Of a stretch of 64,000 nucleotides of DNA, positions 12,501-23,566 are shown piece after piece (positions within the stretch are counted from its first letter, which is position 1; every line of letters begins with the position of its first letter). The DNA is from Dimorphilus gyrociliatus (Eukaryota; Annelida; Polychaeta; Dinophilidae). The position numbers and the translations under genes are program-made. The stretch is from positions 682,001 through 746,000 of the forward strand of contig CAJFCJ010000022.1 in NCBI GenBank assembly GCA_904063045.1, in the 5' to 3' direction. The notes beneath the pieces are model-generated. The model saw only the letters and a list, made by a program, of their open reading frames with translations, did not search any database and had not been told where the DNA came from.

Positions 12501-12971
12501 CTTGTTATAGACTCGTTGAATAGAATAGTAGGAATCATAACTCGCAAAGATTTAATGAACTTCAATATTCACGAAAAATTATGTCTGTTTGAAAATAGCT
12601 TGAAAATCGATGATAATCTATTCATAAGTTCTGCTGGTTGTAGCATGGAGGAAAAAGGAGAGAAAGATAGTGTTGTTTATCAGATTCTACCTGCCGTAAC
12701 TATCCCTAGGATAGATGAGGAAATTGAGGAAGGGTCTAGAAAAAATACGATAACTTCATTTGATAGGGGAAGTGAAAGCGTAGCGGCTGAAACAGAAGTA
12801 AACGATGAGGAAACGTTGAATGAAATTTTAGAAAGTGGGGAGAATAGTAAGAGGTGTGAAGAGAATTTACGGAAGAATAGCTTGGAATTAAGGAACGTGA
12901 AAAGAATCTCAAAAAGTGATTCAGTCGTAAAATTTGATTTATCTTATACTGATGAAAAAACTAGACTTTAA
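6593..12971 (+). CDS. CLC-6/7-type chloride transporter, tandem copy A
   Basis: An endolysosomal-type CLC anion transporter of 984 residues. Sixteen exons: 6593-6608, 7568-7647, 8160-8258, 8337-8444, 8523-8695, 8871-9000, 9097-9174, 9247-9936, 10139-10248, 10719-10777, 10969-11140, 11289-11645, 11707-11886, 11972-12062, 12221-12265, 12405-12971; all junctions keep phase. Order: Ser-rich cytosolic N-tail, YMPAHSDLY, helix B, GSGVPETITFLNG (Cl- filter), FNAPIGGLLFAMED, a lumenal loop with three sequons (NITA, NMSF, NSTY) as in CLC-6, AGGIFVP, PLYKFML (filter Tyr), two CBS domains, then a divergent acidic tail. Odd: the gating Glu of the usual KEGP is Gln280 (codon 9400-9402, AIQGP), and the internal proton Glu is Asp347 (9601-9603). 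The donor of exon 12 (GTATTA) is weak; read-through stops within 9 codons and would remove the CBS domains. Exon 1 rests on phase and position only. Confidence 0.9.
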
Positions 12972-14388
12972 TCTTTTCTTTTATAATCCAATTTACTAAG
13001 ATTTTAATTGTATTTTCTTTAAAGTTGTATCTGTTAAAGACAGAAAGAAAGAGAGAGAGAGAGAGAAGGAAAAAGTGGCAAATTGAAATAAACGTAGTTA
13101 TACAGTTTGTTGTAATCACGAATAAATAAAACTAGAAAAAAAAAAGAGTTAAAAATTATCTACATATATTTATTTAAAAAAGAAAATTGAGCGGTTGGCT
13201 AAAGCAAGCATTAGGTAGGCCTTGTACAGCGTAACTGTAATTATATATATATATATAGCCATTGAGTTAAGTATTAATAAATGAAAAAAAAAATTATCTC
13301 TTCGATATAAAAGAAGAAAATTTGAAGATAAAAATGAATGTATTTTTATAGTTTATGCTTGTCAGATGTGTGTAAACATTATGTTATATATTTCCTTGTA
13401 TACATAATGTTAATGTGTTCGTAGGCATATACATAAAATGTGTACATAGTATATGATATATATATGCAAGTACTTCGTTTTCTCTTAAGCAAACATACTA
13501 TATAATAGAGAAAATTGCGGATAGAGATTAGCTATGACTCATTTTTCCTTATAAAAAAATGTAAATAACCGTAAGAGACAAGATAAAGTGAATGAAGAAA
13601 GAATAAATATCTATTTTTAAATTATAGAAATAATATAAAGACTAAACGATAAATGTAAGGACGATTTTATCTTTAGTTCAAGTTCGATACTTCACAGGTA
13701 ACTATTAATAATATGTTGTACGAGTATGTATAAATGCATATATGTATCTATGTATGTATGTATTTACGCGCGCATCTATCCCTCTTCCTCCCTCTCTCTC
13801 TCTCTCTCTCTCTGTCTATCTCCCACTATGATCATTCACTCTGTATTTATTACTTTTATAACTGTAAACTATATAGATTTATATAATTATTTTGCCGTGT
13901 TCTGATGGACAATTAACAGCATTTTTATACATTTAATCATACTGGGATTTACTCTTAATTTACTAAATGTTTGCTTCATCGATGTATTATGTTTGCCCAT
14001 GATAACTAGGTCACCACGTGCTTTTTTTAGCCAAAAAAAATGAATTACAACTGCTAAAGAATATAGGCTATTTTAAAAAGTTAAATTAGAGTTAAAGAAA
14101 TATTGTTCGGTTTATTTTGCAGACATTTTCCATTTGCTGTTTATGCTTGCTTCTATATTACGATTTATTGATTAAAGATTGAACTATTAAGTTAAAAAAC
14201 ATGAAAGATATTTTAATTTGTTTATATAGATTCATATCTAGTTTTTATGTCGGTTTTTTTTATCTTTCTTGTTTCTAATGCTAGATGTTAATTTATTACT
14301 TTTACTTCTCTTCTTCCTTTTCCCCTTCTTTCTTCTGTTAAGAATAAACAAGGAAGAGAAAACGGTGTCGTCACAATTTCACCTTTGA
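12972..14388. other. Spacer between the CLC tandem copies
   Basis: Holds the CLC-A 3' UTR, then AT-rich DNA with TA and TATG runs and a CT run at 13795-13812. A CACGTG E-box lies near 14016. No coding sequence is seen before the proposed CLC-B start. Confidence 0.5.
13087..13130 (+). promoter_or_regulatory. Polyadenylation signals of CLC-A
   Basis: AATAAA occurs at 13087-13092, and a double AATAAATAAA at 13121-13130 is followed shortly by an A-rich run. These lie 116-160 bp beyond the CLC-A stop codon, so they are the likely 3' end signals. Confidence 0.6.
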
Positions 14389-17300
14389 ATGATGTCAATG
14401 TCGGATGTCCATCGAGTGGCTCTTGAGAATTCAACGACGGTTGGTAGAAATATTCTTTTCAGATTAGAAAATGTTTATTTATGACCTTTATTTATATTTT
14501 CCTTTTTTGTTCATTTTCAATAGATTAGGCCTAGAGGGAATCATCAATCAGAATCAGCATCCGATATTTTGAGACCAGGGAGCGTGTCAGGCAGTCCTGG
14601 AGGACTTCGAAAAGTAATATTCTTTCATATGCCCCCAGTTGTATTTTCGCAAAAATTACCTAAATTGAAAATTTATCGTCAAAGAATCGTGTCATTCTAG
14701 AGGTGAATGACCTAATGAGAGAAGAAGGACTTTTAAAAGAAATTTTTTATTTTATCCTTCGAGGGAATAAGATTTAAATAATTACATTTTTTCTTTCTTC
14801 TTTTTTGACTTGTTGAAAAAAGGGACGTTCTAGAAATTCTATGACATTTGTTAATGAAGGATTTGATGGCGGCGATTCTAATATTGACTCCTTCCGACGT
14901 CAATCATCCAGTAATTCCAGCAATAAAGTAAGTACAAAGTATTTTTAATTGCCATAATTTCGTATCATTCAATTACGTTATCTCTCTCTCTCTCTCTCTC
15001 TTTTCATGCATTCAATTTACACTATATAACTTGTCTGTGTGCTGTGTATTATTGTATATATTTTGTGCTTCTATTCCCTCAACACTCTAACAATTCAACC
15101 TACAGAACTTAGATCTGGCTGCGCCAACCTTTTGGGAAAGCATATCCCAATCTAAGCCTATTCAATCATTTTCTATTTGATTGCAACAACACTTATTGTC
15201 TATTCAAAAGATTTTGAAAAAAAACTCCAAGGCATATAAGACAAACAAATCTATTCCCGAGTTCCAATTTGTTCAATTACTTTCTTCCACCTAATTAGCT
15301 TATTGGACTCTGTCTTGCAATGTATGGAGAATATCTATTATCCAATTCGACAATCACTGTGAAGTCATTTCTATATGATTATCATAAATCTTACTAGTAT
15401 TGGGTACGAGTCTCATCCTAGACCGTTTTTTTTTCAATACATGAAACCGTTGTTGCTTCTCTCTCTCTCTCTCTTTCTGCTGTCTATCATTCCTCTTATT
15501 GTATTTTTCGTATTCCTTATTCTGATAATTGTTCATTAGGTGGCTTATTAAATTTTCTTTATCGAAATATGTGACGCGAATACAAGAGAAGAAGAAATAG
15601 GTTAACTGTAATTGTTCTTTTAGCTGAGCAGCTAATATTTTTAAACGTATTAGATCAACTTGTTTATTATTTTTTTAAGTAAGATTCTCTTATCAGATAA
15701 TTACAAAGTGTTTATTGCTGTTTTTGTATGTATTAACATACAGTATTGGTATATACAGTATATACAGTATATACAGTATATATACATGCATATGCATTAC
15801 TGTATAGTGTATATTGTCTGTTGATTGTCTTAACTACCAAACGAGGTATAATGACTTGACCTTAATACTATGATTATTAAGTTTATTACTAATAATTCTT
15901 ATAATTATCTGAATGAATTATTAAGCTATTTTCTTCATCATCTTGTAGTAAAACTCTTAAGAAACGATAATAATTTTTCTTAAATAACTTATTTTTTTTC
16001 AATCTCTTATCCGCTAAACAATTTTTTTTAAGAACACTTCTAGAGATACAACTAATGATAAGTCTATAATTAGAAATTCCTTCTTTCATTCTCTTCTTCT
16101 TCTTCTTCTTCTTCTTCTTCTTCTTTCACTGCTTCATTTGCATGCGCTTGTCTAATGCCTTAGTTATGTGTAGACGTAAACGCTATCGATTCTTAATTAT
16201 TATTCCATTCCCTTATCTGTTGTATTATCTTCTATTCTCTATCTACAGTCGCAAGAGGGTGGATTCTTCTACAGGAGATACTCACTTCATCTTTCCAAAG
16301 TAAAAACTCAAAATTTTACGTGGAAACAAAAACAAGAGATATCCAATTTCTCCGGTTTAAATTATATGCCGGCTCACAGCGATTTATACCTTAAGTGGCT
16401 TAACGAGCATCCTTTAAAACGGTATATAAACTATTGACCAATCACAATCATTTTAAAAAGGCCTATTATATTCTCCCCGTCACTGCTATTTCTTTAATTT
16501 GAAACAGTCTAGAATGGGATAGATGGATGCTAATGACAATTATCGGAATTTGCATAGGGCTTATGGCTTTTTTACTTAAGCAAATATTAGCCGTTCTGGG
16601 CGACGCCAAGTGGACAAAGGCACGTCAATTAGTAACGGTAAAAAATTTCATATTCAATTGAAATATTCCATAAAAAAGATATATCATTCTTTGCTGTTTT
16701 TTAATCATCGATTGAAAAAATTTAACGATTTCTCTTCGTCTCTTTTTACAGGAAAGCCTTCTTAAAAGTTGGGGATGGACGGCAGGTATTAGTGTTATCT
16801 TTGTTCTACTCAGTTCCATCCTAGTTGTTGTAAGTACTATTGATTAAAACTGTATGCTACCCGCAAAAAAACAACGGACAGAAAACAAACAAAGCAAAAC
16901 TCTGCTCATTTAGCCATTCATACATCATTTCTCTCTCTCTCTCTTTCTCTCAAAAAATGCCTTAATATTTAATATATTTGATTTTTTCACTCTTTTCTGT
17001 TTCCTCTTAACTTCATTTTCACTCTAAATCCCTTGCATTCGCTTCTTAGACAAACGCCTAACTTTCGAATTTTCTGCAGTTTGTTCATCCACCTGCTGGA
17101 GGCAGTGGCGTTCCAGAAACCATCACTTTCCTTAATGGAATTGTTATTCATCAAACGTTATCTCTCCGTAATTTCATTGTGAAATTCGCTTCCGTCGTCT
17201 TTGCAGTGTCCAGTGGACTACCAAGTTCAATTCAAGGTCCAATAATTTCGTTAGGAGGAATCGTTGGTTCCGGAGTAGGTCAATTTCAATCAAAGTCTTT

Positions 17301-20185
17301 AGGCTTTCAACCAAAATGCTTTTCGAGATTTCGAAATGCCGAAGATCGTCGAACATTTACAACAGCTGGAGTTGCCGCAGGCGTAGCCGCAGCTTTCAAT
17401 GCTCCTATCGGAGGTCTTCTCTTCGCAATGGAGGATTTATCTTCTCATTGGAATAGGAAATTATCTTGGCAAACGTTCTTTTGTTGTTGTATCTCCGTAT
17501 CGGTTGCGAATTCTTTCAATTCGGCATTCGATAGATTCAAATGGCAAGGCAGTTTTGGACTGTTTAGCCTATGGGTTGCCGAACCAACTCAAGTGAACAT
17601 TCTCCTGCTGATTCCAGCCATTATTCTCGGATTGATAGGAGGAGTTCTAGGCGCAATATTCACAAGACTAAATGTCGCTATAATAGAATTACGAAAATTT
17701 CTATTCGGGAAGATAAAAAACTTGAATTTACAAAGATTAGTACAGATAATCGAGCCTTGCATCATAGTGGTAAGATAACTTTTATCTATGCTAATATAGA
17801 AAGTTTTTTAGTCTGAAAGTATTGAATAATTCCATTAAACAATAAATGTTTTTTCTCTTCCCGCTAAAAGTTAATCATGACAATATTTGTGATTCTGATG
17901 CCTTCCGCCTTTAAATGTACGCAAAATAGTGGTCTGGACCAGAATGAAACCAGTATCTTAGCTCGCCAGTGTAACTTAACGTAAGTAGCGGAATTTTAAA
18001 TGAACGGCAAAAGCAAGTATTTAAAACTTCTCTCGAATATATTCAGCTTACACATTTTTCAACCTGACGAATACATTTGTGATAATAACTCATCTTACAA
18101 TGAAGGTAACAGACAGGACTGTCCATATTCTCTAAAACAATTCTATTCATAAATATTGGCATTTATCCATTGACATTAACATCATTTAAACGACAAAACC
18201 ATTTTGCAGCCGCAACTTTACTCATTGGTTCTGGAAATAGGCTCTTATCTCGACTGGTCTCTCGAGGAACACACAGGTGGTTTCATTATAAGACACTATT
18301 AGCCATTTTACCCGTATGGTTTTTTATGCTATCTTGGACAACGGGAACATCAGTAGCCGGAGGAACATTTGTGCCAATACTGTAATATTCTAAATATATT
18401 GATAATTGCAAACAAACACAACGAAAAGTCGCTCTATATTAATTGACGCCCTTTGTCATATTCTATATATATAATTCGTTTCTCTCATACATACATTAAT
18501 CTTTCTTATCAATATTTCATCAAGCAATTATATAACATTTATATCTTTAGAGTGTCTGGGGCTCTCTATGGAAGAGCTTTTGGTCTTGCAATCTTAGATA
18601 TTTATACCTCTCGGACCGGCCATCAATATCCGATAGATTCTTATTGGGAATGGATCGACCCAGGAGCGATAGCCATGCTTGGAGCGGGAAGTCTTCTCGG
18701 TGGTGTCACTAGACTATGTCTCGCCGTTACCATGATTATTGTTGAAATGTCACAAGACATCGACTTTGTAATTCCAGTTATGATTAGCATTTGGTCCGCC
18801 AAGGTTGTCGCCGATCAACTAGCTTTACCTTTGTATAAATTCATGTTGAATATTAAATCTCTGCCATATTTGGACGCTGAAGCCGAAGTAGTAATTGACA
18901 ATGAAATGTATTATCAAGTTTTCTTAACAGTTTGAATCTTTTATAATTACAACTGATTTCCTCGTTAGAGTCAACTTGGAATTGTACAAGGCAAGCCACA
19001 TTATGGCGTCGTCTCCAAAAACCATTCATAGCGTTGAATCGCTGAGTACATTGGCAAGGCTACTGTTGGGAACAAAGCACGGAGGATTTCCAGTTGTGAA
19101 ATATGACGAAGTAACTAAAACCGATATTTGTTACGGACTGATAACGAGGTAGGAATTTACTCGATTTAATCCTCTAACAGCAACGGTAATCTCTTTGTTT
19201 ATTTCTTTGTATGCGTTCTATCTACTACGAAAGGAATGAATTGTACATCGTTATGTGTTGCGATGACGTCTACAACGAGGAGCAGATAGGCAAAACTGTC
19301 ACTCCAACAATCGAATGGGAGAAGGTTCGTTCCTCGTATTGTTACTCTTTCGTTTTCCGTATTATCGGATTGTTCACTTTTTCTTTTCACTTTCCATCAA
19401 AGTACATCGAAAGAGAATGACGAAAGTTTGATATTTAACTGAAAATGTACTGAAAAGACGTCTTTTTTTCTAATTTGTACAGATATCGGTGGATTATCTA
19501 ACTGATCCTTCGGCTATGGAAGAAAGGGTAAGAACTTATACGAAATTCGACCAATATAGAAACATCTACGTAAATTTGGTTAGTGTTTTTATTTGTCTTT
19601 ATTGAAAGGCGTCTCTCGAATATAATTGAAAAATCATTTTTGTTTGTTTGTTTTCTAACTATTCAGGAACAATTCATTGACAAAAGTTGTACGAAAGTTG
19701 ATCAAGAATACTCTGTGCATAGAGTTTATACTCTGTTTAGGACATTGGGGCTTCGGCATTTGGTAGTCATAGATTGTTGGAATAGTGTTGTTGGAATTAT
19801 AACTCGTAAAGATTTAATGAATTATCACTTAAATGAGAGATTGAGCCTCGTTGAGAGTAGTTGGAAAGTGGAAGAACAAATAACTAACACTAGTAACGAA
19901 GATAAAGGAGACAATTCTGCCTACCAAATCCTTCCTGCTGTAACAATTTCAAGAATAGAGGAAGAAACTGAGGAGACTTCTAGAAAAAATACGATATCCT
20001 CAGTCGATGAAGAGGCTGATGGAAAGGACAGGAAAGACGAAAATGGCAATGCAAAGAGTCCCGCTAAAGAGGGGGAAATGAAGGAAAGTTTTCAAGTCGT
20101 AACAGAGGTTAAAATGAGAAGCAATAATAGAGCTAAAGGAAATGAAGAAGCGGTTAGTGACGAAAGAGAAAAAAGTGATAGCTAG
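14389..20185 (+). CDS. CLC-6/7-type chloride transporter, tandem copy B
   Basis: Paralogue of CLC-A, 949 residues, fifteen exons: 14389-14439, 14524-14613, 14823-14927, 16249-16421, 16508-16637, 16752-16829, 17080-17769, 17871-17980, 18047-18105, 18210-18381, 18551-18907, 18969-19148, 19234-19324, 19483-19527, 19667-20185. From the fifth exon of A (fourth of B) to the CBS2 exon, exon lengths match A exactly. The same changes appear: Gln261 at the gating Glu site (codon 17233-17235, SSIQGP) and Asp328 at the proton Glu site (17434-17436). Three sequons (NETS, NLTL, NSSY) again mark the lumenal loop. The N-tail and the acidic C-tail beyond CBS2 differ strongly from A, while 18570-19749 is almost identical to A, introns included. 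The start MMSMSDVHR is the first ATG in frame with exon 2; this end is the least certain part. Confidence 0.9.
15106..15180 (+). CDS. Possible alternative terminal exon of CLC-B
   Basis: A pyrimidine-containing tract and CTACAG precede an ORF in the phase left by exon 14823-14927. It reads NLDLAAPTFWESISQSKP and stops at 15180. Spliced in, it would end the protein after about 105 residues, before the first membrane helix. CLC-A shows no matching sequence at this point. It may be a cryptic exon. Confidence 0.25.
   Translation, partial: NLDLAAPTFWESISQSKPIQSFSI
15750..15786. repeat. TATATACAG minisatellite in CLC-B intron
   Basis: Four tandem, slightly varied copies of the 9-mer TATATACAG. 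The same palindromic unit (TATACAGTATA or TATACTGTATA) recurs singly or in pairs near 3095, 20560, 28660, 29490, 33290, 43465, 47160 and 48005. Confidence 0.8.
16092..16124. repeat. TTC trinucleotide repeat
   Basis: About eleven TTC units in the intron before the exon at 16249 of CLC-B. Confidence 0.9.
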
Positions 20186-20226
20186 TTTAACTTTTTTTAC
20201 AGAAGATAGGAAGATGAAACTGTCTC

Positions 20227-20232
20227 AATAAA
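20227..20232 (+). promoter_or_regulatory. Polyadenylation signal of CLC-B
   Basis: AATAAA 41 bp after the CLC-B stop codon. The converging PDE2 gene has no clear AATAAA directly after its stop; the nearest on the minus strand is near 20280, so the two 3' UTRs may overlap. Confidence 0.55.
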
Positions 20233-20725
20233 TTTATAAAATGTGATATTTTGAATTGTTTCCTCAGTTTTTTTTTTATTTATTGTGGCATTTGGCTGCT
20301 TTTCGTATCTTTGTCCTTTTGCAGCGTTAATTCGATTTCTTTTATATGATATGAAAAGGAGATATGTATGCGATTCATGAGGAAGAGAAGGGGAGAAAAG
20401 GATGATAAGATGGATGGATGGATGATTGATTGGTTTCAGTGGCATTTCCTTTAGAGAGGATTATCTGCTCTTGTGAATATATGTGTATGTATATATTGGC
20501 GTGTATGTGTGCTGTACATATAAATGTAAATATACATTTATATAAATATATATATATACAGTATATATCTACTTGATAAAAGTACAACTAAGGGAAAAAA
20601 TCATTTTTCTCTTCTCAAAATTTTGTTTCATATCACAAAAAAGTATAGATTTTCATCTGCGTTTTGCGTTTTTTTGCGTTTTTTTGCTTATTTATAAGAA
20701 TACTTAATAACAGTTTGAGTATAAA

Positions 20726-23518
20726 TCAAGAACATATCTGCTTTTCGACTCTTTCAAAGTCCATATTGAACATATCAATTGAAGAATTTGCTGTTGCTTT
20801 CATCTCACGCCAGCCTTCGTCGACAATACTCCATATTTTTCGATTCCTTTCAACAGTTTCTTCGAGAGGCTTTGCTGCCGGAAACAATTTTCCCAATATT
20901 CTGAAAACTGGTAAGGCGATTCTATCCAAGAAATTCACTTGGTCTTCACTTATGTTTGCTCTTTGCCTGTCCATTTGAACGCTTGGTGTTATACCTTGAG
21001 CTTTCTCCATATCTCCTTGAGAGAAGAATTCATTATAGATCAAATTTGCAACAGTTTTAGAATTACTAAAGCACTTTGCTTGATCGGATAGATCGGAACA
21101 AGTTATCAGTAAAGATCTTAGGAGGTACTGGTGTTTTTTGTTAGTCTTAACAAATCCGCTGTCGGCCATTTTTTCCTGATCCTTAACTAAATTTAAGTGT
21201 AGACCTAAATCTGTCGCTAAAATGATATCTCTCATCAACTCTACAATTCTCTCGTAGTTCTCCGAGCTCAAATTTTCAAAAATGTTACAATCGGCACTGT
21301 TCAATATGCAGAGAGTTTGATTAAAATGATGTCTTTCCATAACAGATCCCTCGGAACTGTAGAGTGTGGCTAAAACTGTTTTCTATGAAAAAGAGAAATA
21401 CAATTAGCATTTGGCATCTATTTTGCATTTGAAGAGAGGAACATACAAAGTGCTTTTGATAAGCGTTGGTTGTTCCTCGATGGTCGATATCGTGGCATAA
21501 TCCGGCAACTGTTAGAGCTAAGCAGTCTAAATCGCTGCGAAATTAGAATAAAGAAAGGTCATATTAATTGGGGTTTTTTTTATTTGATTGGCGTTGAAAG
21601 GAAGGAAATAAGGAAGGAAGGAAGGAAAGTAAAGAGAAATGAGAGATGAATACTTACTCCATGTAATTGGACAAACCAAAATTTTTATACATAACATAGC
21701 AGAAATGCGCAACGGAGAAGGCGTGAACCCAATTGTGATAGGGTGGATCTCTATATCCTTTTCTTACCATTAACACAAAACGAGCCAATTTTGGTTTAGA
21801 AATACGAAATTTGCTTATAAAATTCATATCTTCTAGCATGGCGATAAAAGCCTGAAATAGAGAAGAATGACGATAATTTAGAAAAGAGGGGAATGAGAGA
21901 AAGAAAGAATTGCAGATTTGCAAGACAGATAGAAATTGAAAGAACAATATACAATATATACAATAAGGGGAATGCATTACTGTACGCTGTATACTCTATA
22001 CTGAATACTGAATACCAAACATATGAAAGGTAGAAAATATCAATTGTACAATCAGCATAGGCTGCTTTATAGTACAAGTAATATACTTTATTCTGTCTAC
22101 AGACCAGATTAAGTACTCTGTACTGTATAATTTACAAAGGGTCGATTAGATAATTACTCTTCCTAGTAGGGTTTTCTCCCTTAATTAGATAACGGCACCA
22201 GAATTAATTACCATTAAACTAATTACTAATAAAATTAGATTTTAATTTTTATCTTACCATGGCCATTTCATTTTCGGAAAGAATTCTCGGTAGAAACGAC
22301 AACGAATCAAGTTCCGGATGAATTTCTTTCACTGAAGGATTCTGATTTCTGGTGAGTTGTTGATAATCTTCCGTACATACCTAAATGATAACGGCGATGA
22401 AGAGGCGGAAGGGGAAAAAAGAGGGAATTTTAAAAATAAGACAAAATTGAGAGGCTGGCCCAAGATGAATAGATTAATAGTTGGAGCCGAGCACGTTGGT
22501 CTAAAAATAGAGATAATCACCTGCATATGATAAAGCATCAACTCGTTGGATAATTGAGTTCTGTGTTGCGATTCTCTAACTTTTTTGTAGAGGATACTCT
22601 GTGTTGTCGGTATTAAAAGGGGGAAAAGAAATGTCTTTAAATACTGAATACGCCTATTATTCCCTATTGTATAGCCCAAAAGTAAAATAATGACTACTTA
22701 CGTGCATTATGCTTATGCAGCAATAAACGGAGAAAGCCTGGGCAATTTCAATGTCGTTAGCAGTGAAACCGGCGGCGTTGATTTTATTACATAATTGAGC
22801 TACTCCAACGACAACGTCTGAAATATCAGTCTTGTTTATTATATACAATTCACCGTTATTCAATATGGTAATTTCTATCATACTATTTTCATCCTTAATG
22901 GGAAAGCAGAGTATATTTCTCGTTCGGAAACCCGTACTCTCATCAACGCCTCTATAGAAAAGGTCGTGTGAATAGGCATCGTCTATGTTGAGTATTTCTC
23001 CTAATTGAATAAACAAAAGGCTGGTAAAATGTTCGTTTCTAGGCTAAAAGTATCACAATGACTACCAGTCGTTGCCACGTGGCCAGCTATTCCTTGAGAT
23101 GCAGGTATACGAATTTCATTGCGGCTCTCCTGTCGGTCGTTCTCTCCGCTGTCGAATACTTTGGCGACGAGTTCATCGGTTTCCTTCTCCAAAAGAAAGA
23201 CCGAACATCTAAAGGAGAAATAACGAATAGTTTATCGTTTTAGACGGCGTGCAAATGCATCCATAAGAGGCTTACGACGTTAACATACTACAATCATGCA
23301 CCAGCCTTGGCTTATTACTGGAAAATTTAATGTAAAAGAATTCCCTGTAGGCTAAACATAATCAGAAAAATGCATGCCGAGTCAGCACTACAACACGAGT
23401 TATAGGATCCTGTTATATCAACATTATTCTCCCCCTCTCTCCTCCTTTTATGTTTTCATAATTAACCACCATAACGATTTCTTATCGATCTATGCCTAGA
23501 TTGATAATCGTCTTCTCT

Positions 23519-23566
<48 letters not shown>

